DNA of 64,000 bases. Origin: Neoroseomonas alkaliterrae. Its GTDB lineage: Bacteria > Pseudomonadota > Alphaproteobacteria > Acetobacterales > Acetobacteraceae. This document shows, piece by piece, positions 26,333 through 37,149 of the stretch; positions within the stretch are counted from its first letter, which is position 1; every line of letters begins with the position of its first letter. The DNA lies in assembly GCF_014199195.1 (NCBI RefSeq), contig NZ_JACIJE010000001.1, forward strand, positions 434,001 through 498,000, in the 5' to 3' direction. A program made the translations under genes and the position numbers. The notes under the pieces were generated by a model. That model ran no database searches. It saw only the letters and a list, made by a program, of their open reading frames with translations, and had not been told where the DNA came from.

Positions 26333-27262
26333 TCAGCCCCAGGGGTTGCGCCGCTTCGCGCCGCCCCAGGGGCCGGGCGCCATCGCCGCCGGGCGCATCG
26401 CGCCCTGGCCCATCCGGGCCGCGAGCTGCTGCAGCGCCGCGATGCGGTTCTCGGTGCGCGGATGGGTCGAGAACAGGTTGTCCATCCGCGCGCCCGAGAG
26501 CGGGTTGACGATGAACATGTGCGCCGTGGCCGGGTTGGCCTCGGCATTGTAGTTCTGGATGCGGTGGACGTAGCTCTCGAGCCGCGCGAGGCCGGAGGCG
26601 AGGCCGAGCGGATTGCCGGTGAGCTCCGCCGCCACCCGGTCCGCCTCGTATTCGCGCGAGCGGCTGATCGCCATCTGCACCACGGCGGCGGCGAGCGGGG
26701 CGAGGATCAGCATCAGGATCATCGCGATCGGGCCGAAGGGGCTCTGGTTGCGGTCGCGCTGCGCGCCGCCGAACAGCATGCCGAAATTGGCGAGCATCGA
26801 GATCGCGCCGGCGATGGTCGCCGTCACGGTCATGATCAGCGTGTCGCGGTTCTTGATGTGCGCCAGCTCGTGGGCGATCACGCCCTCGACCTCCTCCTCC
26901 GTCATCAGGTCGAGCAGCCCGGTGTTGACCGCCACCGCCGCATTGGCCGGGTTGCGGCCGGTGGCGAAGGCATTGGGCTGGTCCTCGTGGATGACATAGA
27001 GCGCGGGCATGGGCAGCCCGGCGCGCTGCGCGAGCCTCGCGGTCATCTGGTAGAGGCGCGGCGCGTCATGCGGCCCGATCGGCTGCGCGTTGTGCATGCG
27101 CAGCACCATCCGGTCGCTGTTCCACCAGGCGAAGAGGTTCATGCCGCCGGCGAACAGCAGCGCCAGGATCATGCCCTGCTCGCCCGCGATGGCGAAGCCG
27201 ATGGCGCCAAACAGCGCGGTCAGCGCCGCCAGCAGCACGACTGTCTTGAGGTAGCCGCCCAT
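26333..27262 (-). CDS. htpX: zinc metalloprotease HtpX
   Basis: HtpX is an inner-membrane M48 protease that degrades misfolded membrane proteins. It has 309 residues from ATG 27262 ([19 protein letters not shown]). Two N-terminal membrane segments come first. The zinc motif HELAH is at 131-135 and the third ligand Glu lies in [12 protein letters not shown]. Two further membrane segments sit around 145-195. [22 protein letters not shown] is typical near the end. It is divergent from the DUF1674 gene, with only 39 bases between starts. Confidence 0.96.
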   Translation of the reverse strand: MGGYLKTVVLLAALTALFGAIGFAIAGEQGMILALLFAGGMNLFAWWNSDRMVLRMHNAQPIGPHDAPRLYQMTARLAQRAGLPMPALYVIHEDQPNAFATGRNPANAAVAVNTGLLDLMTEEEVEGVIAHELAHIKNRDTLIMTVTATIAGAISMLANFGMLFGGAQRDRNQSPFGPIAMILMLILAPLAAAVVQMAISRSREYEADRVAAELTGNPLGLASGLARLESYVHRIQNYNAEANPATAHMFIVNPLSGARMDNLFSTHPRTENRIAALQQLAARMGQGAMRPAAMAPGPWGGAKRRNPWG

Positions 27263-27301
27263 GTCCGATTCCCTGCTGCGAACCCTCAACGGAGAGCCTA
27301 G

Positions 27302-27493
27302 ATGTTGGTTGCCATGAGCGACACGCCAAACCCGCCCGCCCCCGACGCGCCCGCCGCGGATGCCGCGCCCGCGCCGCAGCCGCCGCCCCGCCCCGCCGCG
27401 CCAAGGCTGCCCAAGGAGATCGGCGGCCCCGCCGGCCCCGAGCCTACGCGCTTCGGCGACTGGGAGCGCAAGGGCCGGGTGAGCGACTTCTGA
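27302..27493 (+). CDS. DUF1674 (SDHAF4-like) protein
   Basis: This is a 63-residue protein. The C-terminal half [20 protein letters not shown] and KGRVSDF is the DUF1674 signature, shared with the succinate dehydrogenase assembly factor SDHAF4 of mitochondria. The N-terminal half is Pro/Ala-rich. GGAGAG-like sequence (GGAGAG) 9 bases before ATG 27302 favours this start over ATG 27314. The stop overlaps the next start by one base. Confidence 0.9.
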   Translation: MLVAMSDTPNPPAPDAPAADAAPAPQPPPRPAAPRLPKEIGGPAGPEPTRFGDWERKGRVSDF

Positions 27494-27909
27494 TGCCGCT
27501 CGACGAAGGCCCGGCCCGTGGCCTGCCGCCGCGGCCGCAGGCGCGCAACGTGCTGGGCGGCGCGCTGCTGCCCTGCTCGGTCGCGCCGGTGACCGGCTTC
27601 TTCCGCGACGGCTGCTGCAACACCGGGCCGGCCGACCACGGGCTGCATGTGGTCTGCGCGGAGATGACGGCGGGCTTCCTCGCCTTCAGCCAGGCGGCGG
27701 GCAACGACCTCTCGACGCCGGTGCCGGAATACGGGTTCGGCGGGCTGAAGCCGGGCGACCGCTGGTGCCTCTGCGCCGTGCGGTGGGAGGAGGCGCGGCT
27801 GGCCGGCTTCGCACCCCCGGTGCTGCTGGAGGCGACGCACGAGGCCGCCCTGGCGGTGTGCCGGCGCGAGGACCTCGAGGCGCATGCGCTGGACCTGACG
27901 CGCGACTGA
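27493..27909 (+). CDS. DUF2237 family protein
   Basis: This 138-residue protein matches the DUF2237 pattern along most of its length: [60 protein letters not shown] and [12 protein letters not shown]. The many conserved Cys and acidic residues suggest metal binding, but the function is unknown. It is translationally coupled to the DUF1674 gene. Its TGA stop is the first three bases of repeat copy C. Confidence 0.9.
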   Translation: MPLDEGPARGLPPRPQARNVLGGALLPCSVAPVTGFFRDGCCNTGPADHGLHVVCAEMTAGFLAFSQAAGNDLSTPVPEYGFGGLKPGDRWCLCAVRWEEARLAGFAPPVLLEATHEAALAVCRREDLEAHALDLTRD

Positions 27910-28034
27910 TGCCCTGCGGACGAAGGATGAACCTTGGCCCGCAGGACATCAGGATCCGGTCCCGCGTGCGGCCGCGCCACCAGCCCCGCGCGCCAGAGCA
28001 GCGGGTGAAAGGTCAAGTCTTTCGCCCGCTGGCA
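27907..28034 (-). repeat. convergent-junction hairpin element, copy C
   Basis: This copy is between the DUF2237 gene and the hybrid kinase. Hairpin 2 is at about 27909-27950 (GCGGACGAAGG with CCTTGGCCCGC). The linker is slightly diverged. Hairpin 1 is at about 27994-28034 (GCGGGTGAAAGG with GTCTTTCGCCCGC). The left edge TGATGCC gives the stop of the DUF2237 gene. The 150 bases from 28035 to 28186 hold nothing recognisable. Confidence 0.85.
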
Positions 28035-28186
28035 TGCGGCAGCACGACGCATTCGGCGCAACCATCGGCTCGCGGCCGCGCCGCGCGCCGGGAGCGCAAG
28101 GCGCCACCGCGCCCTGATCGGCCGCTTTCCCCGGCGCGCCGCCGCATGGCGCGAAGGCAGGGGCCGCATCCGCGGGATGTAAACCC

Positions 28187-30466
28187 CTACGCCGCGACGT
28201 GGCGGCGGCGCAGCGCGGCGATGCGGGCGATCACCGTCTCCACGTCGTAGGGCTTGCTGATCAGCTCGAACTCGCCGGCGCCGCCATGCTTGGCCAGCGC
28301 CTCGGCCGCGTAGCCGGAGGCGAGCAGCACGCCGATGCGCGGGCGCAGGCGCCGCGCCTCGCGCGCGAGGTCCACGCCCGTCATGCCGCCGGGCATGACC
28401 ACATCCGAGAACAGGATGTCGGCCTGCACGCCCTCGCGCAGGAGTTGCAGCGCGGTGGGGCCGTCCGGCGCGGCGAGCACGGTGAAGCCGTAGTCGGTCA
28501 GCATGTCCACCGCGACGGCGCGCACGGCGGGCTCATCCTCGACCACCAGCACCGAGGTGCCCTGGCCCGAGCCCGGCAGCCTCGCGGGCGCGGCGGGGCG
28601 CGCCGCCGGCGCCTCCACCTCGGAGCCGAGCGGCAGGTAGAGCGTGACGGTGGTCCCGCGGCCGGGGGTGGACTGGATGGCGACATGCCCGCCGATCTGG
28701 CGCATGAAGCCGAACACCTGCGAGAGGCCGAGGCCGGTGCCCTCGCCCGCCTTCTTGGTGGTGAAGAAGGGCTCGAAGGCGCGCTCGCGCACCTCGGGGG
28801 ACATGCCTTCGCCGGTGTCGCGCACCTCGACCGCGACATAGGGCCCGGGCTGGGCGTCCGGGTTGCCGGCCAGCGCCTGTTCCTGCAGCCAGGCGCGCCG
28901 CGTGACGATGCGCAGCTTGCCGCCCCGGGGCATGGCGTCGCGCGCATTGATCGCGAGGTTGAGCAGCGCCGCCTCGAGCTGCGCGGCATCGGCGCGGCAG
29001 GGCGGCAGCTTCTGGTCGAGCGCGAATTCGAGGATGATGGATTCATCGAGCGCGCGGCGCAGCAGCGGCCGGAAATCCTGCACCAGCGCATTGGCGTCCA
29101 CGGTGGCGAGGACCAGCGGCTGGCGCCGCGCGAAGGCGAGCAGGCTGGCGTTCAGCCGCGCGCCGCGGTCCACCGCGGCGGCGGCGGCGGAGAGCAGGCG
29201 CTTCGTCCGCTCGTCCACCTGCCGGCCGAGATGGCGCTCGAGCGCGCGCACCGTGCCGAGGATGGCGGTGAGAAGGTTGTTGAAGTCGTGCGCCACGCCG
29301 CCGGTCAGCCGGCCGAGGCCCTCGAGGCGCTGGGCATTGCGCAGGTTCTCCTCGGCCACCTCGCGCCGCGCGATCTCGGCGCGCAGGTCGGCGGCGTTCT
29401 CCTCGAGCCGCGCGAGCGTCTCGCGGTCGCGCTCGGTGCGCCGGCGCAGCGCCAGCGCGGTGAGGGCGAGCATCGCCGCGGCGAGCGCGCAGGCCATGCC
29501 GATCACCGCCATGGCGATGGTCGCGCGCCGCTGCTCGGGCCGCTGCGGCAGGGTATAGACGATGCGCAGCGGCAGCCCGCCGACCTGCCGCCACGCGACG
29601 TATTGCAGCGCGCCGTCGTGGAACGGGTCGCCCGTGAGCGGGGTGCTGGCGGTCGGCTCGGCCTCGTAGGCCGCCTCGAGCGCGCCGTCGAGGGCGAGGC
29701 GCGCGGCGCCGTCGGCCGCCGCGTCCTCGCGCAGCAGGATGGTTCCGTCCTCGCGCACCAGGGCGAAGCGGCCGCCGGCGCTGCGCGCCGCTTCCCGCCA
29801 GGCGCCGAGGAAGGCCTCGCTGCGCAGCACGACGAGCGCGATGCCATCGAAGGGGCGGCCCTCGGGCGCGCGGGCGCGGCTGACCGCGAGGCCCGCCTCC
29901 TCCCCGAACAGCGCGCGCGGCGGCGGGTCGAAGGCGAGGCTGCGCTGCCCGTCGCGCAGCGTGCGCAGCGCCTCGAGCGCCGAGGCATCGGCCAGCGGCG
30001 CGATCTCGGGCGAGCCGCTGACCACCACCCGCCCGTCGGGGCGGATCAGCGCGAGGTGGCTGATCGCGGGCTTGGACTGCTCGATGCGCCGGAACTCAGG
30101 CTGGAGCTGGGCGCGGCGCTGCTGGAGCTGGGCCCAGCTCTGGCCGGCCGAGAGATCCTCGATGCGGTCGAGCCCGGCGAGGCCGCCCTCGATCACGCGC
30201 TGGACCTGCTCGCGCGCGAGCAGCGTCGCGATGGCGGCGTTGGTCGTGAGCTGGTCGTCGCGCTGCGCGCTGTCCCAGCGCACCAGGACCACGAAGAGCA
30301 GCAGCGGCACGATGACGGCGGCGGCGAGAATCACCGCCGGGCGCAGCGTCCGCCCGCCGGCGAGGCGCGTCGTGATCGGCCGCGATTCCACCTCTTCCAC
30401 GCGTTCCCCTGGTCCGTCCCTGTGCGCCGCGCGCAGCCCCGGCCGCGGCGGGGGCGAGCCCATCAT
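28187..30466 (-). CDS. hybrid sensor histidine kinase with receiver domain
   Basis: This membrane-bound hybrid kinase has 759 residues. A first membrane helix lies at about 42-64. A periplasmic double-Cache-like sensor follows to about 310, and a second helix lies at 318-342. A short coiled coil (342-385) leads to the H-box GRLTGGVAHDFNNLL with His393. The ATPase has NLAINARDAMPRGG, DTGEGMSPE and GTGLGLSQVFGFMRQIGGH. A CheY-like receiver (about 638-755) has the phospho-acceptor Asp688 in ILFSDVVMPGGMTG. The signal is unknown. No partner regulator is adjacent. Confidence 0.93.
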   Translation of the reverse strand: MMGSPPPRPGLRAAHRDGPGERVEEVESRPITTRLAGGRTLRPAVILAAAVIVPLLLFVVLVRWDSAQRDDQLTTNAAIATLLAREQVQRVIEGGLAGLDRIEDLSAGQSWAQLQQRRAQLQPEFRRIEQSKPAISHLALIRPDGRVVVSGSPEIAPLADASALEALRTLRDGQRSLAFDPPPRALFGEEAGLAVSRARAPEGRPFDGIALVVLRSEAFLGAWREAARSAGGRFALVREDGTILLREDAAADGAARLALDGALEAAYEAEPTASTPLTGDPFHDGALQYVAWRQVGGLPLRIVYTLPQRPEQRRATIAMAVIGMACALAAAMLALTALALRRRTERDRETLARLEENAADLRAEIARREVAEENLRNAQRLEGLGRLTGGVAHDFNNLLTAILGTVRALERHLGRQVDERTKRLLSAAAAAVDRGARLNASLLAFARRQPLVLATVDANALVQDFRPLLRRALDESIILEFALDQKLPPCRADAAQLEAALLNLAINARDAMPRGGKLRIVTRRAWLQEQALAGNPDAQPGPYVAVEVRDTGEGMSPEVRERAFEPFFTTKKAGEGTGLGLSQVFGFMRQIGGHVAIQSTPGRGTTVTLYLPLGSEVEAPAARPAAPARLPGSGQGTSVLVVEDEPAVRAVAVDMLTDYGFTVLAAPDGPTALQLLREGVQADILFSDVVMPGGMTGVDLAREARRLRPRIGVLLASGYAAEALAKHGGAGEFELISKPYDVETVIARIAALRRRHVAA

Positions 30467-30557
30467 GCCACGGCCCAGGGCCCCGGCGCAGCGGGGAGGT
30501 TACGCGCTGCGCCCTGTCAGGGAAGGGAAAATCTGCGCGGCAGGGGCGGGGAGCTGC

Positions 30558-31787
30558 TCACTCCGCCGGCGCCGCGGCGGCGATGCGGCGGCGCTGGCGG
30601 GCCAGCCGCCACTCCTGCGCGAGTGCCATGACCGAGGTGAGCAGCATGAAGGCGGCCGCGGCGAAGAAGATCGCGCTGGGGTTGCCGGCATCCAGCAGCC
30701 AGCCGAACAGGGGCGGCCCGGCCATGCCGCCGAGGTTGAAGCCGGTCGAGACGATGCCGAACACCGCCCCCGCCTGACCCGGCGGCGCGGCGGCGCGCAC
30801 CAGCATGTCGCGCGAGGGCATGATCATCCCCGAAAGGAACCCCGCCGCCGCCATGGCCGGCACCAGCATCAGCCCGCCCACCGCGCCGCTGCCCACCAGC
30901 AGGACCAGTCCAGCGGCCGAGCCGAAGCCGAAGGCGGCGACCAGGCCATGGTGCTTCGTGCGGTCGGCGACGATCCCGCCCGCCAGCACGCCGCCCGCGC
31001 TGGCGAAGAGGAAGGCGGTGAGCGCGGCATTCGCCATGGTCAGCGACAGGCCCTGCCCGTCCACCCAGGCGGCCACCGAGAAGTTCTGGATTCCGCCATT
31101 GGACATGGCGAGGGTGACGAAGAACAGCGTCATGGCCAGCACGGCGGGCGAGAGAACGCGCGTCGGCGCCCCCGCCGGCGCGGCGGCGGGCTTCGCGGCG
31201 GGGCTCTGCCTCGGCGCGGCCTCGCCGCCGCGCATCGCGACCAGCGGGATGGCGGCGAGTGGCCCGATCGCGCCGGCGGCGATGAGCGCCGCCGAGACGC
31301 CGAACAGCGCCGCGGTGCCGAGCACGAAGGCCGGCGCGATCGCCCCGCCAAGGAAGCCCGCGAAGGTGTGGATGGAGAAGGCGCGGCCGACGCGCTGCTC
31401 GCCGATCGCGGTGCCCAGGATGGCGTAGTCCGCCGGGTGGTAGACGCTGTTGGCGAGCCCGGCCAGCGCCGCCGCGACGATCAGCCAGGTGTAGCCGCCG
31501 GTCAGCCCGAGCAGGATGAAGGCCGAGCCGCCGAGCACCAGCGCGGCCGCCAGCATCCGCCGCGGCCCCAGCCGGTCCACCACGAAGCCCATCGGCGCCT
31601 GGGTGAAGAAGGAGACGACGTTGAACACCGTCAGCGCGAGGCCGAGCTCGACATAGGAGACGCCGAGGCTTTCGCGCAGCAGCGGGAAGAGCGGCGGCAG
31701 CACCAGGTAGTGCACATGGCTGACGAAATGCGCGGCGCAGATCTGCGCGAGCGTGCGCCTCTCCTGCGGGGTCCAGCCTGCGGCCAT
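30558..31787 (-). CDS. MFS transporter
   Basis: This is a 409-residue major facilitator with about 12 hydrophobic segments. [19 protein letters not shown] is the loop 2-3 signature, and [20 protein letters not shown] starts the second half. The overall pattern ([20 protein letters not shown] at the start) resembles the fosmidomycin-resistance-like/YfcJ-type branch. The substrate cannot be deduced. ATG 31787 is chosen over TTG 31793. It begins within 3 bases of the polA stop, so it is read from the polA transcript. Confidence 0.9.
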   Translation of the reverse strand: MAAGWTPQERRTLAQICAAHFVSHVHYLVLPPLFPLLRESLGVSYVELGLALTVFNVVSFFTQAPMGFVVDRLGPRRMLAAALVLGGSAFILLGLTGGYTWLIVAAALAGLANSVYHPADYAILGTAIGEQRVGRAFSIHTFAGFLGGAIAPAFVLGTAALFGVSAALIAAGAIGPLAAIPLVAMRGGEAAPRQSPAAKPAAAPAGAPTRVLSPAVLAMTLFFVTLAMSNGGIQNFSVAAWVDGQGLSLTMANAALTAFLFASAGGVLAGGIVADRTKHHGLVAAFGFGSAAGLVLLVGSGAVGGLMLVPAMAAAGFLSGMIMPSRDMLVRAAAPPGQAGAVFGIVSTGFNLGGMAGPPLFGWLLDAGNPSAIFFAAAAFMLLTSVMALAQEWRLARQRRRIAAAAPAE

Positions 31788-31789
31788 GC

Positions 31790-34675
31790 TCAATGCGCCT
31801 CCGCCCAGGAACGGCCGATGCCGACCTCGACCGCGAGCGGCACGCGCAGGGTCGCGACCGATTCCATGATGTGCTTCACCAGCCGGCCGGTGGCCTCGGC
31901 TTCGGCCTCGGGCACCTCGAAGACGAGCTCGTCATGCACCTGCAGCAGCATCCGCGCGGCCAGCCCCGCCTGCCGCAGCGCGCGCGGGATGCGCACCATG
32001 GCGCGCTTGATGATCTCGGCCGCACCGCCCTGGAAGGGGGCGTTGATGGCCGCGCGCTCGGCGCCGGCGCGGCGCATCGGGTCCTTGGCGGCGATGTCGG
32101 GGATCCAGAGCTTGCGGCCGAAGGGCGTGCGGACGAAGCCGTGGGTGCGGGCCTCCTCCTTGCAGCGTTCCATCTCCTGTCGGATGCCGGGGTATTGCGC
32201 GAAATAGGCGTCGATGATCGCGCGCCCCTCGGCCGGCGGGATGCCGAGGCGGGCGGCAAGTCCGAAGGCCGACATGCCGTAGATGATGCCGAAATTGATG
32301 GTCTTGGCCCGCCGCCGCGCCTCCTTGTCCACCTGCGCCGGGTCGAGGTGGAAGATCTCGGCCGCGGTGCGCGCGTGGATGTCCTCCCCGCGCGCGAAGG
32401 CCTCGCGCAGCGTCGGCACCTCGGCCAGGTGCGCGAGCAGGCGCAGCTCGATCTGGCTGTAGTCGGCGGCGAGCAGCACATGGCCCGGCTCGGCCACGAA
32501 GGCGCGGCGGATGCGCAGGCCCTCCTCGGTGCGGATCGGGATGTTCTGCAGGTTGGGGTCGTTGGAGGAGAGCCGGCCCGTGGAGGTGCCCGCCATGCCG
32601 TAGGAGGTGTGCACGCGCCGGTCGGCGGGGTCGATCTGCGCCGCCAGCGCCTCGACATAGGTGGATTTCAGTTTCGCGAGCTGCCGCCAGTCGAGCACGC
32701 GGGCGGCGAGTTCCACCCCCTGCGCGGCGAGGTCCTCGAGCACCGAGGCATCGGTGGAATAGGCCCCGGTCTTGCCCTTCCGCCCGCCGGCGAGCTTCAT
32801 CTCGTCGAACAGGATCTCGCCGAGCTGCTTGGGCGAGCCGACATTGAACTCGCGCCCGGCCAGCGCGTGGATCCGCTTCTCCAGCACCGCGAGGCGGGCG
32901 GAGAAATCCTCCCCGATGCGCGCCAGTTCCGCGCCGTCCACCTTGATGCCGGCGGCCTCCATGTCGCGCAGCACGGCGATCATGCGGCGCTCGACCTGTT
33001 CGTAGAGCGCGAGCGCGCCCTCCTCGCGCAGCCGGGGCTTCAGGAGCAGCCACAGCCGCAGCGTCACGTCCGCATCCTCGGCGGCATAGGCGGTGGCGCG
33101 GTCGAGCGGCACGCGGGAGAAGGGAATGCGCGCCTTGCCCGTGCCCGTCACCTCGTCGAACCTGATCGGCTGGTGGTTGAGATGGAGCACCGACAGCTCG
33201 TCCATCCCATGCCCATGCTTCCCCGCCGCCATGGCGTAGGAGATCATCATCGTGTCGTCGATCGGCGCGATGGCGGCGAAGCCGCCATTCTCCGCCCGCG
33301 CGAAGACCTCGAGGTCGTATTTCGCGTGCTGGAACACTTTCAGCACGGTGGGGTCTTCCAGCAGCGGGCGCAGCAGTGCGAAGGCGCGCGCGGGCGGAAC
33401 CTGCGCGGGCGCGGGCTGCGCCAGCATGTCGTCCGCATCGCCGTGGCGGATCGGCACGTAGCACGCCCTGCCCGGCGCGACGGCCAGCGAGAAGCCCACC
33501 ATCCGCGCGCGCCGCGCGTCGAGGCTGTCGGTCTCGGTATCCAGGGCCACCACGCCGGCCGCGCCGGCCTGCGCGATCCAGGCCTCGAGCGCCGCCTCGC
33601 TCGTCACCGTCTCGTAGGGGCCGAAGGGGGCCGAGAGGTCCGGCGCGGCAGGACCCGGTGCGGGCGCATGGGTCAGCGCCGCGGGCGCGGCGCCGCGCCG
33701 CGGCGGCTCGTTGCCCTCGCCGAGCCGTCCCATGCGCGCGAGGAGGGAGCGGAAGCCCATGGCGCGCAGGAAGGATTCCAGCCGGTGGTCGGTCGGGGGC
33801 TTGGCGGCGAAGGCCTCGATGGGCTGGGGCAGCGGCGCATCCGCGTCGAGCATCACCAGCCGCTTCGAGATGCGCGCCTTCTCGGCGTTCTCGATCAGCG
33901 CCTCGCGCCGCTTGGGCTGCTTGATGCTCGCGGCGTTGGCGAGCAGGGATTCGAGGTCCCCGTATTCGGCGATGAGCTGCGCGGCGGTCTTGATGCCGAT
34001 GCCCGGCACGCCCGGCACGTTGTCGGTGGAATCGCCGGCGAGCGCCTGCACCTCCACCACCTTCCCGGGCGGCACGCCGAACTTCTCGATCACCTCCGCC
34101 TCGCGGATCGGCTTCTGCTTGATGGGATCGAGGAGCTGCACGCCGGGCCGGACCAGCTGCATCAGGTCCTTGTCGGAGGAGACGATGGTGACGCGACCGC
34201 CTTCCGCCGTGAACGCCTTGGCATAGGCGGCGATCAGGTCGTCCGCCTCGTAGCCTTCCTGCTGCACGCGGGCGACGCCGAGCGCGTCCGTCGCCTCGCG
34301 GATCAGCTCGAACTGCGGCACCAGGTCCTCGGGCGGGTCGGGGCGATGGGCCTTGTAGTCGGGGTAGATGGCGTTGCGGAAATTCTCCCGCGCGGCGTCG
34401 AAGACCACGGCGATGTGGCTGGCCGCATGGCGGGTGAGGAACTGCGCCAGCATGGAGGTGAAGCCGTAGACCGCGTTCACCGGCACGCCCTGCGGGTTCG
34501 TCATCGGCGGCAGGGCGTGATAGGCGCGGAAGATGTAGCCGGAGCCGTCCACCAGGATCAGGTGGCGTTCGCCGGGCTTCACCTCGGGCAGGGATTCCGA
34601 TGCGGCCGCCGCCTCGGCCATCGCGGCGCCCCGCGGCCGGCCGGCCTCCGGGGCCTTCGCGTCGTCAGTGCCCAT
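31790..34675 (-). CDS. polA: DNA polymerase I
   Basis: PolA fills gaps and removes RNA primers. This is the full three-domain form of 961 residues. The 5' nuclease (about 35-300) has [20 protein letters not shown] and [11 protein letters not shown]. An active-looking 3'-5' exonuclease (about 395-590) has [20 protein letters not shown]. The polymerase has motif [18 protein letters not shown], motif [16 protein letters not shown] and motif [14 protein letters not shown]. The start may be ATG 34675, which overlaps the zinc-finger gene by 11 bases, or ATG 34621. Confidence 0.98.
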   Translation of the reverse strand: MGTDDAKAPEAGRPRGAAMAEAAAASESLPEVKPGERHLILVDGSGYIFRAYHALPPMTNPQGVPVNAVYGFTSMLAQFLTRHAASHIAVVFDAARENFRNAIYPDYKAHRPDPPEDLVPQFELIREATDALGVARVQQEGYEADDLIAAYAKAFTAEGGRVTIVSSDKDLMQLVRPGVQLLDPIKQKPIREAEVIEKFGVPPGKVVEVQALAGDSTDNVPGVPGIGIKTAAQLIAEYGDLESLLANAASIKQPKRREALIENAEKARISKRLVMLDADAPLPQPIEAFAAKPPTDHRLESFLRAMGFRSLLARMGRLGEGNEPPRRGAAPAALTHAPAPGPAAPDLSAPFGPYETVTSEAALEAWIAQAGAAGVVALDTETDSLDARRARMVGFSLAVAPGRACYVPIRHGDADDMLAQPAPAQVPPARAFALLRPLLEDPTVLKVFQHAKYDLEVFARAENGGFAAIAPIDDTMMISYAMAAGKHGHGMDELSVLHLNHQPIRFDEVTGTGKARIPFSRVPLDRATAYAAEDADVTLRLWLLLKPRLREEGALALYEQVERRMIAVLRDMEAAGIKVDGAELARIGEDFSARLAVLEKRIHALAGREFNVGSPKQLGEILFDEMKLAGGRKGKTGAYSTDASVLEDLAAQGVELAARVLDWRQLAKLKSTYVEALAAQIDPADRRVHTSYGMAGTSTGRLSSNDPNLQNIPIRTEEGLRIRRAFVAEPGHVLLAADYSQIELRLLAHLAEVPTLREAFARGEDIHARTAAEIFHLDPAQVDKEARRRAKTINFGIIYGMSAFGLAARLGIPPAEGRAIIDAYFAQYPGIRQEMERCKEEARTHGFVRTPFGRKLWIPDIAAKDPMRRAGAERAAINAPFQGGAAEIIKRAMVRIPRALRQAGLAARMLLQVHDELVFEVPEAEAEATGRLVKHIMESVATLRVPLAVEVGIGRSWAEAH

Positions 34676-34892
34676 GGTCCTCGCCTGCGCCCTCGGCGAG
34701 GACGTAGGTGATGGAGCAGTAGGGGCAGGTGACCTCGCGGTCCTCGACGTGCAGCCAGATGCGCGGATGGCCGAGGGCGCCATTGCCCTCCCCCTCGCAG
34801 GCCACCTTGCGGGAGCGCACCTCGATCCGCTGCTCCGGCGTCACGCCGGAAACGGGATGCGGGGCATAGCCTGTCATCAGGGGGTCGCGCAT
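34665..34892 (-). CDS. zinc-finger (zf-CHCC) domain protein
   Basis: This 75-residue protein is of the zf-CHCC family, related to the NDUFS6 subunit of complex I. The zinc ligands are visible as Cys in KVACEGEGNGALGHPRIWLH, with His in the same segment, and CPYC further on (VEDREVTCPYCSITYVL). The ATG at 34892 (MRDPLMTGYAPHP) is chosen; ATG 34877 is possible. It overlaps polA by 11 bases. The role outside respiratory complex I is unclear. Confidence 0.88.
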   Translation of the reverse strand: MRDPLMTGYAPHPVSGVTPEQRIEVRSRKVACEGEGNGALGHPRIWLHVEDREVTCPYCSITYVLAEGAGEDHGH

Positions 34893-34971
34893 GACGGTCC
34901 TCGGTTCGGTCGGCCGCACCATAGTCGGCGCGGGCGTGGCGGGCCAGGGCGGCGGGCGATACGATGCTCCC

Positions 34972-36018
34972 ATGATGAGCGCCACCGGTGAATACAGCAC
35001 CGCGAGCAAGGCGCCCGCGCCGCCCGCCGGGCCCGGGCGCGCCCTCGGCCGCCGCCCCCTCCTCGCCGCCCTCGCGGCCGCGGGCTGCGCCCCCGCCCGC
35101 GCGCCGATGGGCCCGCCCGTCGCCGAGCCCTCCATCACCGGCGAGTTCCTCGTCATGGCCGATGGCGTGCGCCTGCCATTCCACGCCTGGCTGCCCCCCT
35201 CCCCGCCGCAGGCGGTGGTGCTCGGCCTGCACGGCATGAACGAGCACGCCCGCGCCTTCCTCGAGGACGCCGCGCCCTGGTTCGCCGCCGAGGGCATCGC
35301 GCTCTACGGCTACGACCAGCGCGGCTTCGGCGCGGCACCCCATCGCGGCATCTGGGCCGGGCACGCGACCATGGCCGCGGATGCGGGGCAGGCGGCGCGG
35401 CTGATCCGCGCCCGCCATCCCGGCGTGCCGCTGGTGATGATGGGCGAGAGCATGGGCGGCGCGGTGCTGCTGGTGGCCGGCGCCGGGCCCGCGCCGCCGC
35501 CGGCCGACGGCTATGTGCTGCTCGCCCCGGCGGTGGTCGGGCGCGCGGATCTCGGCTGGCTCGCGCGCGGGCTGCTCGACGTGCTGGTCACGCTGGTGCC
35601 GGTCATGGGCTTCGAGAACTCCGCCCCCGGCTTCATGCCCACCGACAACATCGAGGCCCTGCGCCGCTGGTCGCGCGATCCGCTGCTGCTCCGCCACACG
35701 CGGGTGGATGCGCTGGCGGGCCTCGTCGAGCTGATGGATGCCGCGGTCGCCGCCGCGCCGGGCTTCGAGCCACCGGCGCTGCTGCTCTATGGCGGGCGGG
35801 ACCGGCTGGTGCCGGCGCGGCCGACCCGCGCGCTGCTCGCGCGCCTGCCCGCGCCGGAGCGCCAGCGCCCCGGCTTCTATCCGCGCGGCCACCACATGCT
35901 GCTGCGCGACCTGCAGGGCGAGACGGTGGCGCACGACATCGCCACCTGGGCGAAGGACCGCCGGGCGCGGCTGCCCTCGGGCGCCGAGGAGGCGGCGCGC
36001 GCCTGGCTCGCGGCGTGA
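34972..36018 (+). CDS. alpha/beta hydrolase lipoprotein (monoglyceride-lipase-like)
   Basis: This is a 348-residue hydrolase. An N-terminal segment GRRPLLAALAAAGCAPARAP has a lipobox (AAGC), possibly with a Tat-like RR, suggesting a membrane-anchored exported enzyme. The catalytic triad is Ser in MMGESMGGAVLL, Asp in LLYGGRDRLVPA and His in RGHHMLLRDLQG. LGLHGMNEHARAF holds the oxyanion region. The family includes monoacylglycerol lipases. The ATG at 34972 or 34975 starts it. It is coupled to the next gene by a GTGA overlap. Confidence 0.9.
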   Translation: MMSATGEYSTASKAPAPPAGPGRALGRRPLLAALAAAGCAPARAPMGPPVAEPSITGEFLVMADGVRLPFHAWLPPSPPQAVVLGLHGMNEHARAFLEDAAPWFAAEGIALYGYDQRGFGAAPHRGIWAGHATMAADAGQAARLIRARHPGVPLVMMGESMGGAVLLVAGAGPAPPPADGYVLLAPAVVGRADLGWLARGLLDVLVTLVPVMGFENSAPGFMPTDNIEALRRWSRDPLLLRHTRVDALAGLVELMDAAVAAAPGFEPPALLLYGGRDRLVPARPTRALLARLPAPERQRPGFYPRGHHMLLRDLQGETVAHDIATWAKDRRARLPSGAEEAARAWLAA

Positions 36019-36689
36019 GTCGGGGCGAGGCCGGGGCGCGCCCGCCGCCCTTCCTCGGCCATGACGGCGCGATCACCCTGCTCGCCGCGCTCGCGGTGGC
36101 CGCGCTCAGCCTCGGCATGGGGCCGCTGGCCGCGGCGCTGGCGGTGCGGCGCACGGCCCGGGACGCGCCCCTCGCCCCCGCAGCCGAGCCGGCGCGCATC
36201 CTGGTCCTGGGCCACCGGCTGGAGGCGGGCAGGCCCTCGGCCGCATTCGTCGCCCGCCTCGCCCGCGCGCTGGACCTCGCGCGGGCGCATCCGGGCGCGC
36301 AGGTGCTGGTGCTGGGGGGCGCGACCTCTCCCGGCGCGCCGGCCGAGGCGGAGATCGGCCGCGCCTGGCTGCTCGCCCACGGGCTGCCGGCGGGGCGGAT
36401 CGGCGTCGAGACGACCTCCCGCCACACGCTCGAGAACCTGCGCCATCATCGCGCGGCGGGGCATGGGCCGGGCGTCGAGGCGCTGGTGACCAGCCGGCTG
36501 CACCTGCATCGCGCGCTGCTGATGGCGCGCGGCCTCGGCCTCGCGCCGCTGCCGGTGGCGGCGGAGCCGGCGCTGCCGCGCGCGCCGCTGCGCCTTGCCG
36601 CCGAGGGCTTCATGGTGCTGTGGTACCTGACCGGGCGATGGCTCGCGCGCGCGCTGCGGCGCCGCGCCTGGCTGGCGCGGATCGGTTGA
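36015..36689 (+). CDS. YdcF-family (DUF218) protein
   Basis: This 224-residue protein has one N-terminal membrane segment (about 20-42) and the DUF218 domain: RILVLGHRLEAGRPSAAFVA, QVLVLGGATSPGAPAEAEIG and GVETTSRHTLENLRHHR. YdcF/SanA relatives act at the cell envelope, and the exact activity is unknown. A GTG start overlaps the upstream hydrolase stop by 4 bases. A second hydrophobic region lies near 200. Confidence 0.88.
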   Translation: MSRGEAGARPPPFLGHDGAITLLAALAVAALSLGMGPLAAALAVRRTARDAPLAPAAEPARILVLGHRLEAGRPSAAFVARLARALDLARAHPGAQVLVLGGATSPGAPAEAEIGRAWLLAHGLPAGRIGVETTSRHTLENLRHHRAAGHGPGVEALVTSRLHLHRALLMARGLGLAPLPVAAEPALPRAPLRLAAEGFMVLWYLTGRWLARALRRRAWLARIG

Positions 36690-36768
36690 TCCGCCGCAAG
36701 GCCAAGCGGCGCGGTCCGGGGCATGTCCCGGCGAGCCCGCCCGGGCGGGAAGAACGCAAGGAAGGCAG

Positions 36769-37149
36769 ATGAAAAGACGGACTCTTGTCGTCGCGGGGCC
36801 GGCGGTGCTGGCGGCGCTCGCGCTCGGGGCCTGCACGGCGCCGATCTACAACGTGCCGGGCCGCCGCTTCGATTCGCCCGCGCCCTTCGAGGCCCGCGCC
36901 GAGCAGATCCGCCGCGCCGCCGCCGGCCTCGGCTGGCAGACGGACCTGGTCCGCCCGGGCGTGATGCGCGCCACGCTGAACCTGCGCAGCCACGTCGCCG
37001 TGGTCGAGATCACCTACAGCGCGGACGCCTTCGCCATCCGCTACGTGGACAGCCGCAACCTGCAATACGACGGCAGCAGCATCCACAAGAACTACAATGG
37101 CTGGATCCAGAACCTCGAACGCGCCATCGCGCAGCAGCCGGTGAGCTGA
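36769..37149 (+). CDS. small lipoprotein, paralogue 1
   Basis: This is a 126-residue lipoprotein with lipobox ALALGAC (Cys near residue 22). The mature part aligns with the lipoprotein at 39487-39885: AEQIRRAAAGLGWQTDLVRP, GVMRATLNLRSHVAVVEITY, FAIRYVDSRNLQYDGSSIHK and YNGWIQNLERAI. I do not recognise a named family. The fold looks like a small alpha/beta domain. The ATG is preceded by AAGGAAGGC. The stop TGA is the edge of repeat copy D. Confidence 0.82.
   Translation: MKRRTLVVAGPAVLAALALGACTAPIYNVPGRRFDSPAPFEARAEQIRRAAAGLGWQTDLVRPGVMRATLNLRSHVAVVEITYSADAFAIRYVDSRNLQYDGSSIHKNYNGWIQNLERAIAQQPVS

Noticed and set aside
28199-30631. A long plus-strand open frame opposite the hybrid histidine kinase
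   Set aside because: Codon and residue composition is that of an antisense frame; the kinase on the minus strand is complete.
31793-34711. A 972-codon open frame on the plus strand opposite polA
   Set aside because: It is the high-GC antisense shadow of polA: residues are dominated by His, Arg, Gly and Ala, there is no family motif, and polA has complete motifs.
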